Assembly: GCA_947591315.1 (NCBI GenBank)
Contig: CANQDD010000007.1
Location: 1-64,000 of the forward strand
Direction: 5' to 3'
Length of the DNA stretch: 64,000 bases
DNA from: an uncultured Clostridia bacterium
GTDB taxonomy: Bacteria; Bacillota; Clostridia; UBA1381
Numbering within the stretch: position 1 is the first letter of the stretch; every line of letters begins with the position of its first letter. Below, one piece after another: positions 8,437 to 17,121 of the stretch. The translations under genes were made by a program, and so were the position numbers. Below the pieces are notes generated by a model, which was given only the letters and a program-made list of their open reading frames with translations, was not told where the DNA came from and did not search any database.

Positions 8437-11400
8437 ATGAAAAAAAGATTGGTAAGTATTTTGGCGATATGCGCGATGCTTACGGCACCGGCGGCAGCAC
8501 TGGCTGACTATGAAGCCGAAGAAGCGCCCGCCGCGGAAACCGTCACAGACACGGCGCGGGCAGACAGGCAAGCGGAACACGAGATGATGCTCGAAAGGGC
8601 GAAGGAGCAAGCCGATATTCAGAAGGTTATCGCATCCGAGGAAAACGGCGATATACAGCTTATGGCGGCGGACACCGTAACGCTTTCGGGAACGGTAACG
8701 CTGCCGCAGGGCGTAACCGCCGAAAAAGGCGACAGTGTATATATCGTAGTTTACACCATTGATAAAAATTCGGACGGTAAAATCTTAAATATGCTGTCAA
8801 ACCGAGGAACAAGTGCGGATTTTACGGAGGGCGCAACTTCAGTCGATTATTCGATGCAGGTTCCAAAGGGTGATTATATTGTCGGTATGAACACATACAG
8901 TATTTCCAGCCCTGCCGTTCTCGACGGCTATCTATACTATACATCCTCCGGCGATTATGCTTATGATGAGCGCCTCGGAGAGGTGCTGACGCTTAACGCG
9001 AACAAGACCGTCAACTTTGTGCTTCCCGCACCGAAGCATACCATAAGCGGCACGGTATCTCTGCCGGAGGCTGCCGCGGAGGACACGGTTGTGAACATGA
9101 ATGCCTATGTTCATAACGATAATTATCGTTACAGCATCGATACAAGCGGAAGCGTAACTATTAAAAAGGGACAGACGTCGGTTGACTATACTATGGGCTT
9201 ATACGATGATGGAATTTATTATATCGAAATGAATAACGACACCGGCTACGGATATTATTCGGTCTACGGAGATGTCCGCGACTACGACGACCGTATGTAT
9301 TTTGACACATCGAAGGGCAATATGACAGATATGGACGTATTGTTTAATCCTGTTCCGTACGATGATACCGAGGAGGATGAAGATACTTCGACAATTCCCG
9401 TCACGATCACACTGCCCGAAGAGTCCAAGAATTACGGCGGCTATAATGTGGAAATTGAACGGGCTTACGGTTCATATGCGTACGGTTATGCCAATATTAC
9501 AATAAAACCCGGGCAAAAAACGGCAACAGCAAATTTGCCGATAAATTATTACATAGATGAGCCCACGGATTTTGTAGTAATGATTGACGATTACTACCAC
9601 GATATAACAATGTACTACACAGTCGACGGAGGCGTGACGACAAATTATGACAAGGCGAGAGTATTTAACACTTCCTCGATAGACCAAATCAGAAGTCTGA
9701 ACATACGCATACCGAAAATGAGCACAGTGACGGGAACGGTTAGCAGAAACGGCTTTATGGAGGGCGAGTATGCGAATCTGCGGCTAAGCGGCACTACGGA
9801 TGACGGAGAAACATACGACACCACGGTGATCATACCTGCAGGCAGCGACACAGCGTCGTATACAATGCTTATTCCCGAAAAGTACATAGACAGCGAATTT
9901 TCCATGCAAACGGGACTTAACGTACGCGGATATGCGGGAAGAATTGTCGGCGATTTTGTCAAGCTGAAATTTACCGGAGGGACAGCAAGCGAAATCGTGA
10001 ACGCGCCGGACAGCGGCGAAATTTATAAAATCAAGGGAAAGGTTGTGCTGCCCGAGGCCGCGCCGAATGGCGGCGTGGCACTTGAAATAACCGGAAATTA
10101 TTATTACACAGCCAATTCATATATCATTCCGGAGGGTGAGACGGAAGCGAATATCGATACATATATGGCGGTAGAAGATCCGACAGATGTAGACCTGGAA
10201 ATATACGCAACCGCAATCGACGGCGAAACGTTCGCCGAATATTCGGATGTTATTGATATTACATCGGAAAATATCGACATCACAATGGAAAAGCTGTTGG
10301 AGGGCGAAGAGGTGACTGTAAGCGGCAAGGTAAAGCTTCCGCAGGATGTCACGCTTACAAACGGCCTGTCTTACGAAGTAGATGTTAGCACAGATTACGG
10401 CTCACATAGAACATATAATTCAATCTTCAAAAACGAAAGCGAAGCGTCCTACTCGGTCAAGATTCCGAAGGGATGCAGAATAAACAAAATAGAATTGACG
10501 GTTAACGCCGCGGGCGGTTCGAGTATATATGACCAAACGATATACTACACGCCGGAAGGCACGGTAACAGATGAAAACAATGGGTGGATGGGCATGAATG
10601 CGGATGATGATAAGACGGACATTGATCTTGCACTTATGCGCGGCTTGATGATTTCGGGAACAATCAAAACTCCCGACGGAGCGCCTCTCCCGAAAAACGC
10701 ACGGATACATGTTTATGCCGCGCGTGCAGGCTGGCGCAGCAGTATTGCGTCATGCACCATTGACGGCGTGACGCAAAACGAGATACCGTATTCACTCGTT
10801 CTCAGTCCGGATTTTACCGGAGATGTGAATATTTATTACTATGTGAGCGACGAAAGCCGCACGTATAACAGTGAGGATTATTATTATTCAAGCAACGGTC
10901 CGGTCATCTCAAGTGACGACGCTGATGTTATTACTGTAAACGGTGCTGATATAACGGGAAAAGACCTCGTGCTTGTAAAGAATAAAGCGGCGGTTACTCT
11001 GTCCGCGCAAACAGCGTACGGTATACCCGCCAATGTTGATATTTATTTAACTATTGGACTTGAGAGTGAGGGCTATGAATCATCAAATGCATGGATCAGC
11101 ATTTACGATGGAGAAACAAAAAGTGACGAGGGCTTTATAGAAGTTCCCGATATAGCGGAAACAGCCGATATGACATCATTCAAGCTGTACTACGAAAGCA
11201 ATTCATACGACAGCGACGACTATAATTGCGATTACGTGTACATAAATCCCGACGGCACCTGCACTCAGTACACCGAGGATGCGAAGGAGTTCGACATGGG
11301 AAATAAGAACGTCACTTTCACCGTTTACCCGAGCTCCTACTACGCGGCTGAGGCGGCAGGCAAGGGAGACTTGGAAATTACGGACGCAAATGCAACGCGC

Positions 11401-11682
11401 ACTGAGGACGGATTGGATTTGGAAGTAAGCTATGAGTATACTGCGCCGCTCGATAACTATAATGTAGCGGCGATTGTATGTGCTTACGACAATAATAACA
11501 GACTGCTCGGCGCGGCATGCGGCAATCTTGAACTGTTATCATACTCAGACACGGCGTATATTGACATTCTGACAGATCTCACGGGCGATAAATACAGACT
11601 TTATCTATGGGACAATACGCATAGCATAACGCCGCTTTGCGCTCCGTTTGAATTGACCGGGTTAGATACCGAATTGGGTTGA
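8437..11682 (+). CDS. Secreted protein with about eight tandem beta-type repeats
   Basis: A 1081-residue exported protein of unknown function. It has a Sec signal peptide (positive KKR start, cleavage after ALA near residue 23) and an acidic stretch to residue 80. Repeats of about 100-120 residues begin near 81, 201, 318, 429, 530, 626, 737 and 852. Each opens with a strand like VTLSGTVTLPQ, HTISGTVSLPE or LMISGTIKTPD and several close with a YYTxDG-like segment, resembling carboxypeptidase-regulatory or Ig-like beta sandwiches. A distinct C-terminal module (about 975-1081) resembles the ends of the proteins at 28.9 and 53.5 kb. The ATG at 8437 has GAAGGG upstream; the frame is open to 8359 but that part is the promoter itself. 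No catalytic motif is seen; adhesin or structural roles are guesses. Confidence 0.85.
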   Translation: MKKRLVSILAICAMLTAPAAALADYEAEEAPAAETVTDTARADRQAEHEMMLERAKEQADIQKVIASEENGDIQLMAADTVTLSGTVTLPQGVTAEKGDSVYIVVYTIDKNSDGKILNMLSNRGTSADFTEGATSVDYSMQVPKGDYIVGMNTYSISSPAVLDGYLYYTSSGDYAYDERLGEVLTLNANKTVNFVLPAPKHTISGTVSLPEAAAEDTVVNMNAYVHNDNYRYSIDTSGSVTIKKGQTSVDYTMGLYDDGIYYIEMNNDTGYGYYSVYGDVRDYDDRMYFDTSKGNMTDMDVLFNPVPYDDTEEDEDTSTIPVTITLPEESKNYGGYNVEIERAYGSYAYGYANITIKPGQKTATANLPINYYIDEPTDFVVMIDDYYHDITMYYTVDGGVTTNYDKARVFNTSSIDQIRSLNIRIPKMSTVTGTVSRNGFMEGEYANLRLSGTTDDGETYDTTVIIPAGSDTASYTMLIPEKYIDSEFSMQTGLNVRGYAGRIVGDFVKLKFTGGTASEIVNAPDSGEIYKIKGKVVLPEAAPNGGVALEITGNYYYTANSYIIPEGETEANIDTYMAVEDPTDVDLEIYATAIDGETFAEYSDVIDITSENIDITMEKLLEGEEVTVSGKVKLPQDVTLTNGLSYEVDVSTDYGSHRTYNSIFKNESEASYSVKIPKGCRINKIELTVNAAGGSSIYDQTIYYTPEGTVTDENNGWMGMNADDDKTDIDLALMRGLMISGTIKTPDGAPLPKNARIHVYAARAGWRSSIASCTIDGVTQNEIPYSLVLSPDFTGDVNIYYYVSDESRTYNSEDYYYSSNGPVISSDDADVITVNGADITGKDLVLVKNKAAVTLSAQTAYGIPANVDIYLTIGLESEGYESSNAWISIYDGETKSDEGFIEVPDIAETADMTSFKLYYESNSYDSDDYNCDYVYINPDGTCTQYTEDAKEFDMGNKNVTFTVYPSSYYAAEAAGKGDLEITDANATRTEDGLDLEVSYEYTAPLDNYNVAAIVCAYDNNNRLLGAACGNLELLSYSDTAYIDILTDLTGDKYRLYLWDNTHSITPLCAPFELTGLDTELG

Positions 11683-11705
11683 CGGTAAGATGTCCGCATT
11701 ATACA

Positions 11706-11734
11706 AAGACCACCCCTTTTTAAGGGGTGGTCTT
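11706..11734. terminator. Bidirectional terminator hairpin
   Basis: A perfect 13-pair stem (11706-11718 with 11722-11734) with a three-base loop between the repeat protein gene and the convergent dipicolinate synthase remnant. The U-tracts are weak on both sides. Confidence 0.7.
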
Positions 11735-11753
11735 GACTTTATGAGGAAAAATT

Positions 11754-12179
11754 CTAAATCCGCTGCATTTTCGCTAATGCGGTAGGTACGGCGTTGCGCA
11801 CAGCGAGTTCCTCGCGCTTTAGGTAGTCGCGGTAGGCTATTCCCCGCTCGTCAAGCTCCGCCGCGAGCGCGGGGCGTATCTGTCCCCCGAAAACGACGGC
11901 TGACGGGTTTATGTTGTCCAGAAGCTCGTCGATCGTCAGCGGATCGTCCGAGTAGGGCGAGTTCACCGTCACTCCGTCGAACGTCACCGGAACGGGCAGC
12001 ACAACAATATCCGCGCCAAGCACGTAGTCAAGGTCGCTCTCCGCGTCCGCGCCGCCGCCCAAAAGCGAGCCGTCCCTGTCAAAGCCATATAGAAAAACAT
12101 GAAAACCCTCCGCACGCAAAAGCCGCGCGACGGTAAGCTGTCTTAAATCTCCTCCTATTACGGAAATTGTGTCAAACAT
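11754..12179 (-). pseudogene. dpaA: Truncated dipicolinate synthase subunit A (N-terminal domain only)
   Basis: 141 residues matching the N-terminal domain of dipicolinate synthase subunit A (ISVIGGDLRQLTVARLL start, ADIVVLPVPVT, an LLDN..PSAVVFGGQ region, and REELAVRNAVPTA at the inter-domain junction). Full-length subunit A is about 290-300 residues and continues from this junction into a NAD-binding Rossmann domain; here the frame stops six residues later and runs into the terminator. Subunit B is not adjacent. The reading frame itself is clean and has AGGGGG before the ATG, so it could still be expressed. Dipicolinate synthase makes the spore core component dipicolinic acid; this copy should be inactive unless the other half lies elsewhere. 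Confidence 0.7.
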
Positions 12180-12280
12180 ATTGCTCTTACCCCCTGTTTT
12201 TGTTTTATCCTGTGGTTTATATTATGTTTTCGGCGCGGTTTGTGTGAGTCAAATAATTTTGCCGGATTTATTTCATAATA

Positions 12281-12309
12281 TTGACAAAAGGATATATTTG
12301 ATGTAGAAT
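12281..12309 (+). promoter_or_regulatory. Sigma-A promoter of the aldolase gene
   Basis: TTGACA (12281-12286), 17 bases, TAGAAT (12304-12309). AAGGAGG at 12335-12341 provides the ribosome site. Confidence 0.8.
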
Positions 12310-12349
12310 ATATTTAGTAAAAATATACGAATTTAAGGAGGAATATGTA

Positions 12350-13642
12350 ATGAATTTGGATATGCTCCACCCCGCCGACCAGCTTGTAATGTTCATGGAA
12401 AGAATTTACGGCTACGGCATGACAACAACATCGGGAGGCAACCTCTCGATCCTTGACGACAACGGCGACATATGGATAACGCCCGGCTCTATCGACAAGG
12501 GTTCGCTCACGCGTGACGATATGGTTCGTATCACGCCCGACGGTCAGATCATCGGCAACCACAAGCCGTCAAGCGAATACCCGTTCCACCAGCATATTTA
12601 CAAGGCGCGTCCCGACCTCAAAGCCGTACTGCACGCTCACCCGCCGGCTCTCGTTGCGTTCTCTATCGTTAGAAAGCTGCCGCACACGAGCCTTATCCCG
12701 AACGTAAAGTTCTCGTGCGGCGAGATAGGCATAGCGAAGTACGGTCTGCCCGGCAGCAACGATTTGGGCGACAAGATCGCGGCTGAGTTTATGAAGGGCT
12801 TTAACACCGTTATTCTTGAAAATCACGGCGTTGTTATCGGCGCGAAGTCAATGTTCGACGCGTTCAAATCGTTCGAGACGCTCGACTTCAGCGCGAGACT
12901 TGAAATAGACGCGAACAACATAGGCACGCCGAAGGCGCTTACGGCGGAGCAGATCGACTGGTACAAGTCGAGACAGGACACGTCGATGGACGAGTTCGTG
13001 GCTCACAACATATCGAGCGAGGAAAAAGCGTCGCGCAGAGAAATGTGCAAGCTTATAAAGCGCGCGTACAACCAGCAGCTCTTTACGAGCACGCAGGGCA
13101 CATTCTCACAGAGGATAAGCGGCGACAGCTTCATCATAACGCCCACAGGCTCGGACAGAAAATATCTCGAACCGGAGGATATAGTTAAGATAAGCGGCGA
13201 CTTTAAGGAAATGGGCAAAATCCCGTCGAAGAGCGTGGAGCTGCACAAGGAAATCTACAAGCAGCACCCGCACATCAACTCGATCATCATAGCCCACCCG
13301 CCCTGCATAATGGCGTTCGCGGTCACAGACGAGCCGCTCGACTCGCGCACTATCCCCGAAAGCTACATTCTCATGCGTAAAATCCCGAAGCTCGAATTCG
13401 GCGCTAACTATATGAAGCCGAAAGAGACGGCTGCAGTGTTTGAGGAAAACACGCCTATCGCGATTATCAAAAACGACTGCGTAATCGTAACGGGCAGCGA
13501 CCTTCTTAACGCGTTCGACCGCCTTGAGGTCGCGGAATACAGCGCGAAGGCGATTATTGCGGCGAAGGATCTCGGCAGCGTTGTGGCGATAAACGACGAC
13601 GAAATAAGCGAAATCGAGGACGCGTTCCACCTCGCGAAATAA
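12350..13642 (+). CDS. Tandem class II aldolase/adducin-family protein, second half degenerate
   Basis: 430 residues made of two class II aldolase domains. The first (about 5-195) has the full L-fuculose-1-phosphate aldolase type set: catalytic E76, zinc ligands H95 and H97 in LHAHPP, and H159 in ENHG. The second (about 225-420) keeps the fold and E297 and H316 but has isoleucine (I314) at the first histidine position and KNDC in place of ENHG, so the metal site is lost. The likely activity, inferred for the first half only, is retro-aldol cleavage of a phosphorylated deoxysugar (fuculose or rhamnulose phosphate class) or a related sugar acid. It sits alone with its own promoter and terminator. 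It would fit with rhamnose released by the nearby lyases. Confidence 0.88.
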   Translation: MNLDMLHPADQLVMFMERIYGYGMTTTSGGNLSILDDNGDIWITPGSIDKGSLTRDDMVRITPDGQIIGNHKPSSEYPFHQHIYKARPDLKAVLHAHPPALVAFSIVRKLPHTSLIPNVKFSCGEIGIAKYGLPGSNDLGDKIAAEFMKGFNTVILENHGVVIGAKSMFDAFKSFETLDFSARLEIDANNIGTPKALTAEQIDWYKSRQDTSMDEFVAHNISSEEKASRREMCKLIKRAYNQQLFTSTQGTFSQRISGDSFIITPTGSDRKYLEPEDIVKISGDFKEMGKIPSKSVELHKEIYKQHPHINSIIIAHPPCIMAFAVTDEPLDSRTIPESYILMRKIPKLEFGANYMKPKETAAVFEENTPIAIIKNDCVIVTGSDLLNAFDRLEVAEYSAKAIIAAKDLGSVVAINDDEISEIEDAFHLAK

Positions 13643-13651
13643 GAATACCGT

Positions 13652-13682
13652 CGAAAGGGCATAAAAATGCCCTTTCGTTTTG
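13652..13682 (+). terminator. Terminator of the aldolase gene
   Basis: An eleven-pair stem (13652-13662 with 13667-13677), AAAA loop, followed by TTTTGCTCTTTT. Confidence 0.8.
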
Positions 13683-13718
13683 CTCTTTTATATCAATTTG
13701 AAAATTTTTTCAAATTCG

Positions 13719-13747
13719 TGCAACCTTTTGCCGTGCTGAAAAGTATT
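13719..13747 (+). promoter_or_regulatory. ECF-sigma-like promoter of the SLH protein
   Basis: TGCAACCTTTT (13719-13729), 13 bases, GTATT (13743-13747). The same two blocks with the same spacing recur at 47724-47752. The AAC-containing -35 element is the style of ECF sigma promoters. A near-perfect 20-base palindrome (13696-13715) lies just upstream. No ECF sigma gene is in the window. Confidence 0.5.
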
Positions 13748-13783
13748 TAATGTAGAGAGCAAAATTACAGGGAGGTACACATT

Positions 13784-15811
13784 ATGAAAAAGATTGTTTC
13801 ACTGATTGCGGCGGCGGCGGTTATGATGAGCTTTACCTCGGCGTTCGCCGACAACAACGCGGACGAGCTGCAAAAGGTACTCGTGGGCGTCAAGCCGCGC
13901 GTCGGCGTAACGGACGAGTACACGGAGTTTACGAGCCGTACGTTCGCAACGGACAGCGGCAGTTCCTACATGTTTAACTGGAGCACCGAGGACGGCGACA
14001 AAAATATTAGCGTTACGGCGTACGAGGACGGCGTTATCACCGCGTACAACAGCTATGAGAGAAGGGACGGGTACGACGGTCCGAAAATGGCGTCGATGTC
14101 CGCGGAGGACGCGAAGGCAATAGCCGAAGCGTTCGAGGATAAAATCAACCCCGATTACCCGTACGAAACGGAAATTTTCGAGCGCGGCAGCGCGTCGCTT
14201 TACGACGGCGTGCGGAATTTCGGCATAACGGTATACATAAACGGCGTGCCGCTGAATGAAACGGGCAGTATCGGCGTTGACACCGTGAAAGGAACGGTTA
14301 CGTCGTACTCGGTTTGGTACGATCCCGCCGCGGCGGTTGACTTTGAGTCGGCGGACGCGTTTATCGGCGCTGACGCGGCAAAGAGCGCGTACAAGGAAAA
14401 GCTCGGTATGGAGCTTGTTTATTCGAGCTTTTATGACTATGACAGCGATAAGCTCACGTTCTACCCCGCATATGTGCAGAAATCGTCGTACGGCAGGTAC
14501 ATCAACGCTCTGACCGGCGAGGTCGAGGATATAAACCGCAATTACTCCGTCCCCACCTCGGGCGGCGGCGCGACCGCAAACATGAAGGCGGAGGACGCGC
14601 TGGAGAGCGGTTTAAGTCCGCGCGAAATAGAGGAAATAGACAATATAAACGGTCTTATATCAAAGGCGGACATTGAAAAGCAGATAAAGGACAACAAAAC
14701 GCTTGCCGTTCCGTCCGATATGAAATCGGAGCGCGTAAACCTGTATAAAGACACGTCGGAGGACACTTATTTCTACAACATCAGCATGACCTCTTCCGAC
14801 AAGGATAACGCTGTATACGTTCGCGTCACGGCAAACGCGAAAACGGGCGAAATCATTTCGTTCAGCATGAGCCGCGATTACGACGTAAACGAAAAGGATA
14901 TCAATTACACGTACCAAAATGACGACGTGCTTAAAGCTCTCGCGGGCGGCAAGGCTGACGAGTACGCGTACGACGAGGAAACAAGCGGCTACGACAGATA
15001 CGTAAACGGCGCGAGAGTGGAGCGTGACGGCGCGTATATGACGCTTACGAACGGCGTTCTCACGAACTACGATATCACGTATTCCGACGTTGAGTTTCCG
15101 TCAATCGACGACGCTATGACTGCCGACGAGGCTGCCGACGCGTTCTTTACGCAGAAGGAATACAAGCCCGTGTGCATGGAGACGTACCGTGGGGACGGAG
15201 CGCATATTGTTCCCGTTTACGCGTATGACGGCTCGTACACGTCGGTAAATCCGTTCACGGGCAAGCTTATCGACTGGCGTAACCAAGAGGTGACGGGCGC
15301 GGAGGACGAACCTCTCTCCTACTCCGACATATCCGGTCACTACGCGGAGAGTTATATAAACGCGCTCGCGGAGTACGGCATAGGCTTTGAGGGCGGCAGC
15401 TTCAAGCCGGACGAGAAAATAACGCAGTCCGACCTTCTGACGCTTCTGACGTTCGTTTCGGGCGGCGAAAGCGTTATCGTAAGGTACGGCAGCACCGAGC
15501 AGATCGACGCGGCGTACGCGCGCGCTGCCGCGGGTAATATCATAAAGGAAAACGAACGCGAGGACGACGCGGTTATCACGCGCGAAACGGCGTCAATTTA
15601 CCTCATACGCGCGATAGGCGCGGAGGAATACGCGAAGTATGATGATATTTACGTCACGCCGTACGCGGACGTTACCGAAAATAAGGGATATATTGCGCTT
15701 TTAACGGCGATGGGCGTTGTAAAGGGCGACGACAGCGGCAGCTTCAACCCGAAGCGCGAGATCACGCGCGCGGAATTCGCGGTAATGCTGTATAACTATC
15801 TGAACAGATAA
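13784..15811 (+). CDS. YcdB/YcdC-like surface protein with SLH repeats
   Basis: A 675-residue exported protein. A Sec signal peptide (cleavage near SAFA-DN) is followed by two regions resembling YcdB/YcdC (DUF4901, PepSY-like) repeats, about 30-270 and 285-505. Two S-layer homology repeats follow near the C terminus: one beginning YSDISGHYAESYINALAEYG with a GGSFKPDEKITQSDLL second half, and one with SGSFNPKREITRAEFAVMLY. SLH repeats bind pyruvylated cell-wall polysaccharide, so the protein should sit on the cell surface. Function of the YcdB part is unknown; PepSY-type domains often inhibit or chaperone proteases. AGGGAGG precedes the ATG. Its promoter is ECF-like. Confidence 0.85.
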   Translation: MKKIVSLIAAAAVMMSFTSAFADNNADELQKVLVGVKPRVGVTDEYTEFTSRTFATDSGSSYMFNWSTEDGDKNISVTAYEDGVITAYNSYERRDGYDGPKMASMSAEDAKAIAEAFEDKINPDYPYETEIFERGSASLYDGVRNFGITVYINGVPLNETGSIGVDTVKGTVTSYSVWYDPAAAVDFESADAFIGADAAKSAYKEKLGMELVYSSFYDYDSDKLTFYPAYVQKSSYGRYINALTGEVEDINRNYSVPTSGGGATANMKAEDALESGLSPREIEEIDNINGLISKADIEKQIKDNKTLAVPSDMKSERVNLYKDTSEDTYFYNISMTSSDKDNAVYVRVTANAKTGEIISFSMSRDYDVNEKDINYTYQNDDVLKALAGGKADEYAYDEETSGYDRYVNGARVERDGAYMTLTNGVLTNYDITYSDVEFPSIDDAMTADEAADAFFTQKEYKPVCMETYRGDGAHIVPVYAYDGSYTSVNPFTGKLIDWRNQEVTGAEDEPLSYSDISGHYAESYINALAEYGIGFEGGSFKPDEKITQSDLLTLLTFVSGGESVIVRYGSTEQIDAAYARAAAGNIIKENEREDDAVITRETASIYLIRAIGAEEYAKYDDIYVTPYADVTENKGYIALLTAMGVVKGDDSGSFNPKREITRAEFAVMLYNYLNR

Positions 15812-15821
15812 ATTAAGACGC

Positions 15822-15855
15822 AAAAAACGGGGCGGCGACTGCCGTCCCGTTTTTT
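15822..15855. terminator. Bidirectional terminator between SLH gene and hisS
   Basis: A 15-base arm (AAAAAACGGGGCGGC) pairs with its near complement after a GACT loop, flanked by A-run and T-run, so it can stop both the SLH gene and the convergent dcw/hisS transcript. Confidence 0.85.
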
Positions 15856-15891
15856 GGGTTAAAGAATAGAAATGAAAAAAATGAATTGACT

Positions 15892-17121
15892 TTATTTAAG
15901 CTCGCGTATCTCGTCCGTATTGTCCGCGAAGCAGAAGCCCGAATAGCCCTTTTCTGCAAGCCTGTCGAGGTATTTTGACATCTTTTTCGGCTTTTCCGCG
16001 AGCGTTACCTCGTACGTTTCGCGAAGCGTCTCCGCCGCCCTTACCGCGTTTACAACGTCGTCCTTGTCGAATATCAGCGCTATCCTCTTTTTTGCCTGCG
16101 GCAGCGCGTTTTTCTCTTCGGACATTATCGCGAAAATACGCTCAAAGCCGATTGAAAAGCCCACCGCCGGTACATTTTCACCCGTGAATTTGCCGATGAG
16201 GTTGTCGTATCTGCCGCCGCCCGCGACCGAGCCGCGGAACTTATCCGACACTATCTCAAACACCGCGCCGGTATAATATCCCTGTCCGCGCACGAGCGAT
16301 ATGTCAAACTCAACGCCATATCTGCCGTCCGCAAGCTCCCTCGACGCGTTTATGATAAACTCCGCGTCATTTGTAAGCTCGCCGCCGCATATTTCCTTTA
16401 TTCTGTCGAGTGTGACGGGCGATGCGAACATTTCGGCAAAACGTCCTATCGCTCCGCCGTCAAAGCCCTTGTCCGTAAGCTCCGCCTTCACGCCGTCAAG
16501 ACCTATTTTATCGAGCTTGTCAAACGTGATGCACACGCTGTCAAGGCTGTCCTCCGCAAAGCCGAGCTTAGTCAAAAGCGCGCGCAGTATGCGGCGGTCG
16601 TTTACCCTTACCGTGAAGCCGCTCATACCGAGCGCGAGCAGCGCTTTTGCGGTCGTGTGTATAAGCTCGACCTCGCACGACGGCGACGATGAGCCGATTA
16701 TATCTATGTCGCACTGCATAAACTCGCGCAGTCTACCCTTCTGCGGACGCTCCGCGCGGTACACGCGGTCGATCTGTATGCACTTCGCCGGAAGCAGCAG
16801 TTTTTCGCGGTTGTTCGCGAAGTAGCGCGACAGCGGCAGCGTGAGGTCGTAGCGCAGTCCCATATCCGCGAGGTTCTTTTCATCGCCCGTTTCGAGCGCC
16901 TTTTGCAGCTTGTCGCCGCGCTTTAATATTTTGAATATAAGATTTAAATTATCTCCCCCGTCGCTCTTGTCGAGGTTCTCTATATCCTCGACAGCCGGCG
17001 TCATTATGCGCTCAAAACCCGCGTCGGTGTACGTTTTGAGTATCGTCTGCTGAATGTAGCCGCGCAGTCTCGCCTCTTCGGGGAGATAGTCGTTTGTGCC
17101 TTTTACCGTTGTTTTTTTCAT
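15892..17121 (-). CDS. hisS: Histidine--tRNA ligase
   Basis: A 409-residue class II synthetase-type protein. Motif 2 is recognisable (RVYRAERPQKGRLREFMQCD), as is the histidine-binding region (LVRGQGYYTGAVFEIV, where most HisRS have GLDYYTG) and motif 3 (GFSIGFERI). The C-terminal anticodon-binding domain looks short (about 65-80 residues). The N terminus KTTVKGTNDYLP is the usual start. The chief alternative is HisZ, the ATP phosphoribosyltransferase regulator, but the retained histidine-specific motifs favour a true synthetase. It directly abuts the stop of murG and is the last gene of the dcw transcript, an unusual location. Confidence 0.85.
   Translation of the reverse strand: MKKTTVKGTNDYLPEEARLRGYIQQTILKTYTDAGFERIMTPAVEDIENLDKSDGGDNLNLIFKILKRGDKLQKALETGDEKNLADMGLRYDLTLPLSRYFANNREKLLLPAKCIQIDRVYRAERPQKGRLREFMQCDIDIIGSSSPSCEVELIHTTAKALLALGMSGFTVRVNDRRILRALLTKLGFAEDSLDSVCITFDKLDKIGLDGVKAELTDKGFDGGAIGRFAEMFASPVTLDRIKEICGGELTNDAEFIINASRELADGRYGVEFDISLVRGQGYYTGAVFEIVSDKFRGSVAGGGRYDNLIGKFTGENVPAVGFSIGFERIFAIMSEEKNALPQAKKRIALIFDKDDVVNAVRAAETLRETYEVTLAEKPKKMSKYLDRLAEKGYSGFCFADNTDEIRELK

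Noticed and set aside
15892-17121. HisZ, regulator of ATP phosphoribosyltransferase, as identity of the last dcw gene
   Set aside because: Histidine-specific synthetase motifs and motif 2 residues are largely retained and no hisG or other his genes are near.
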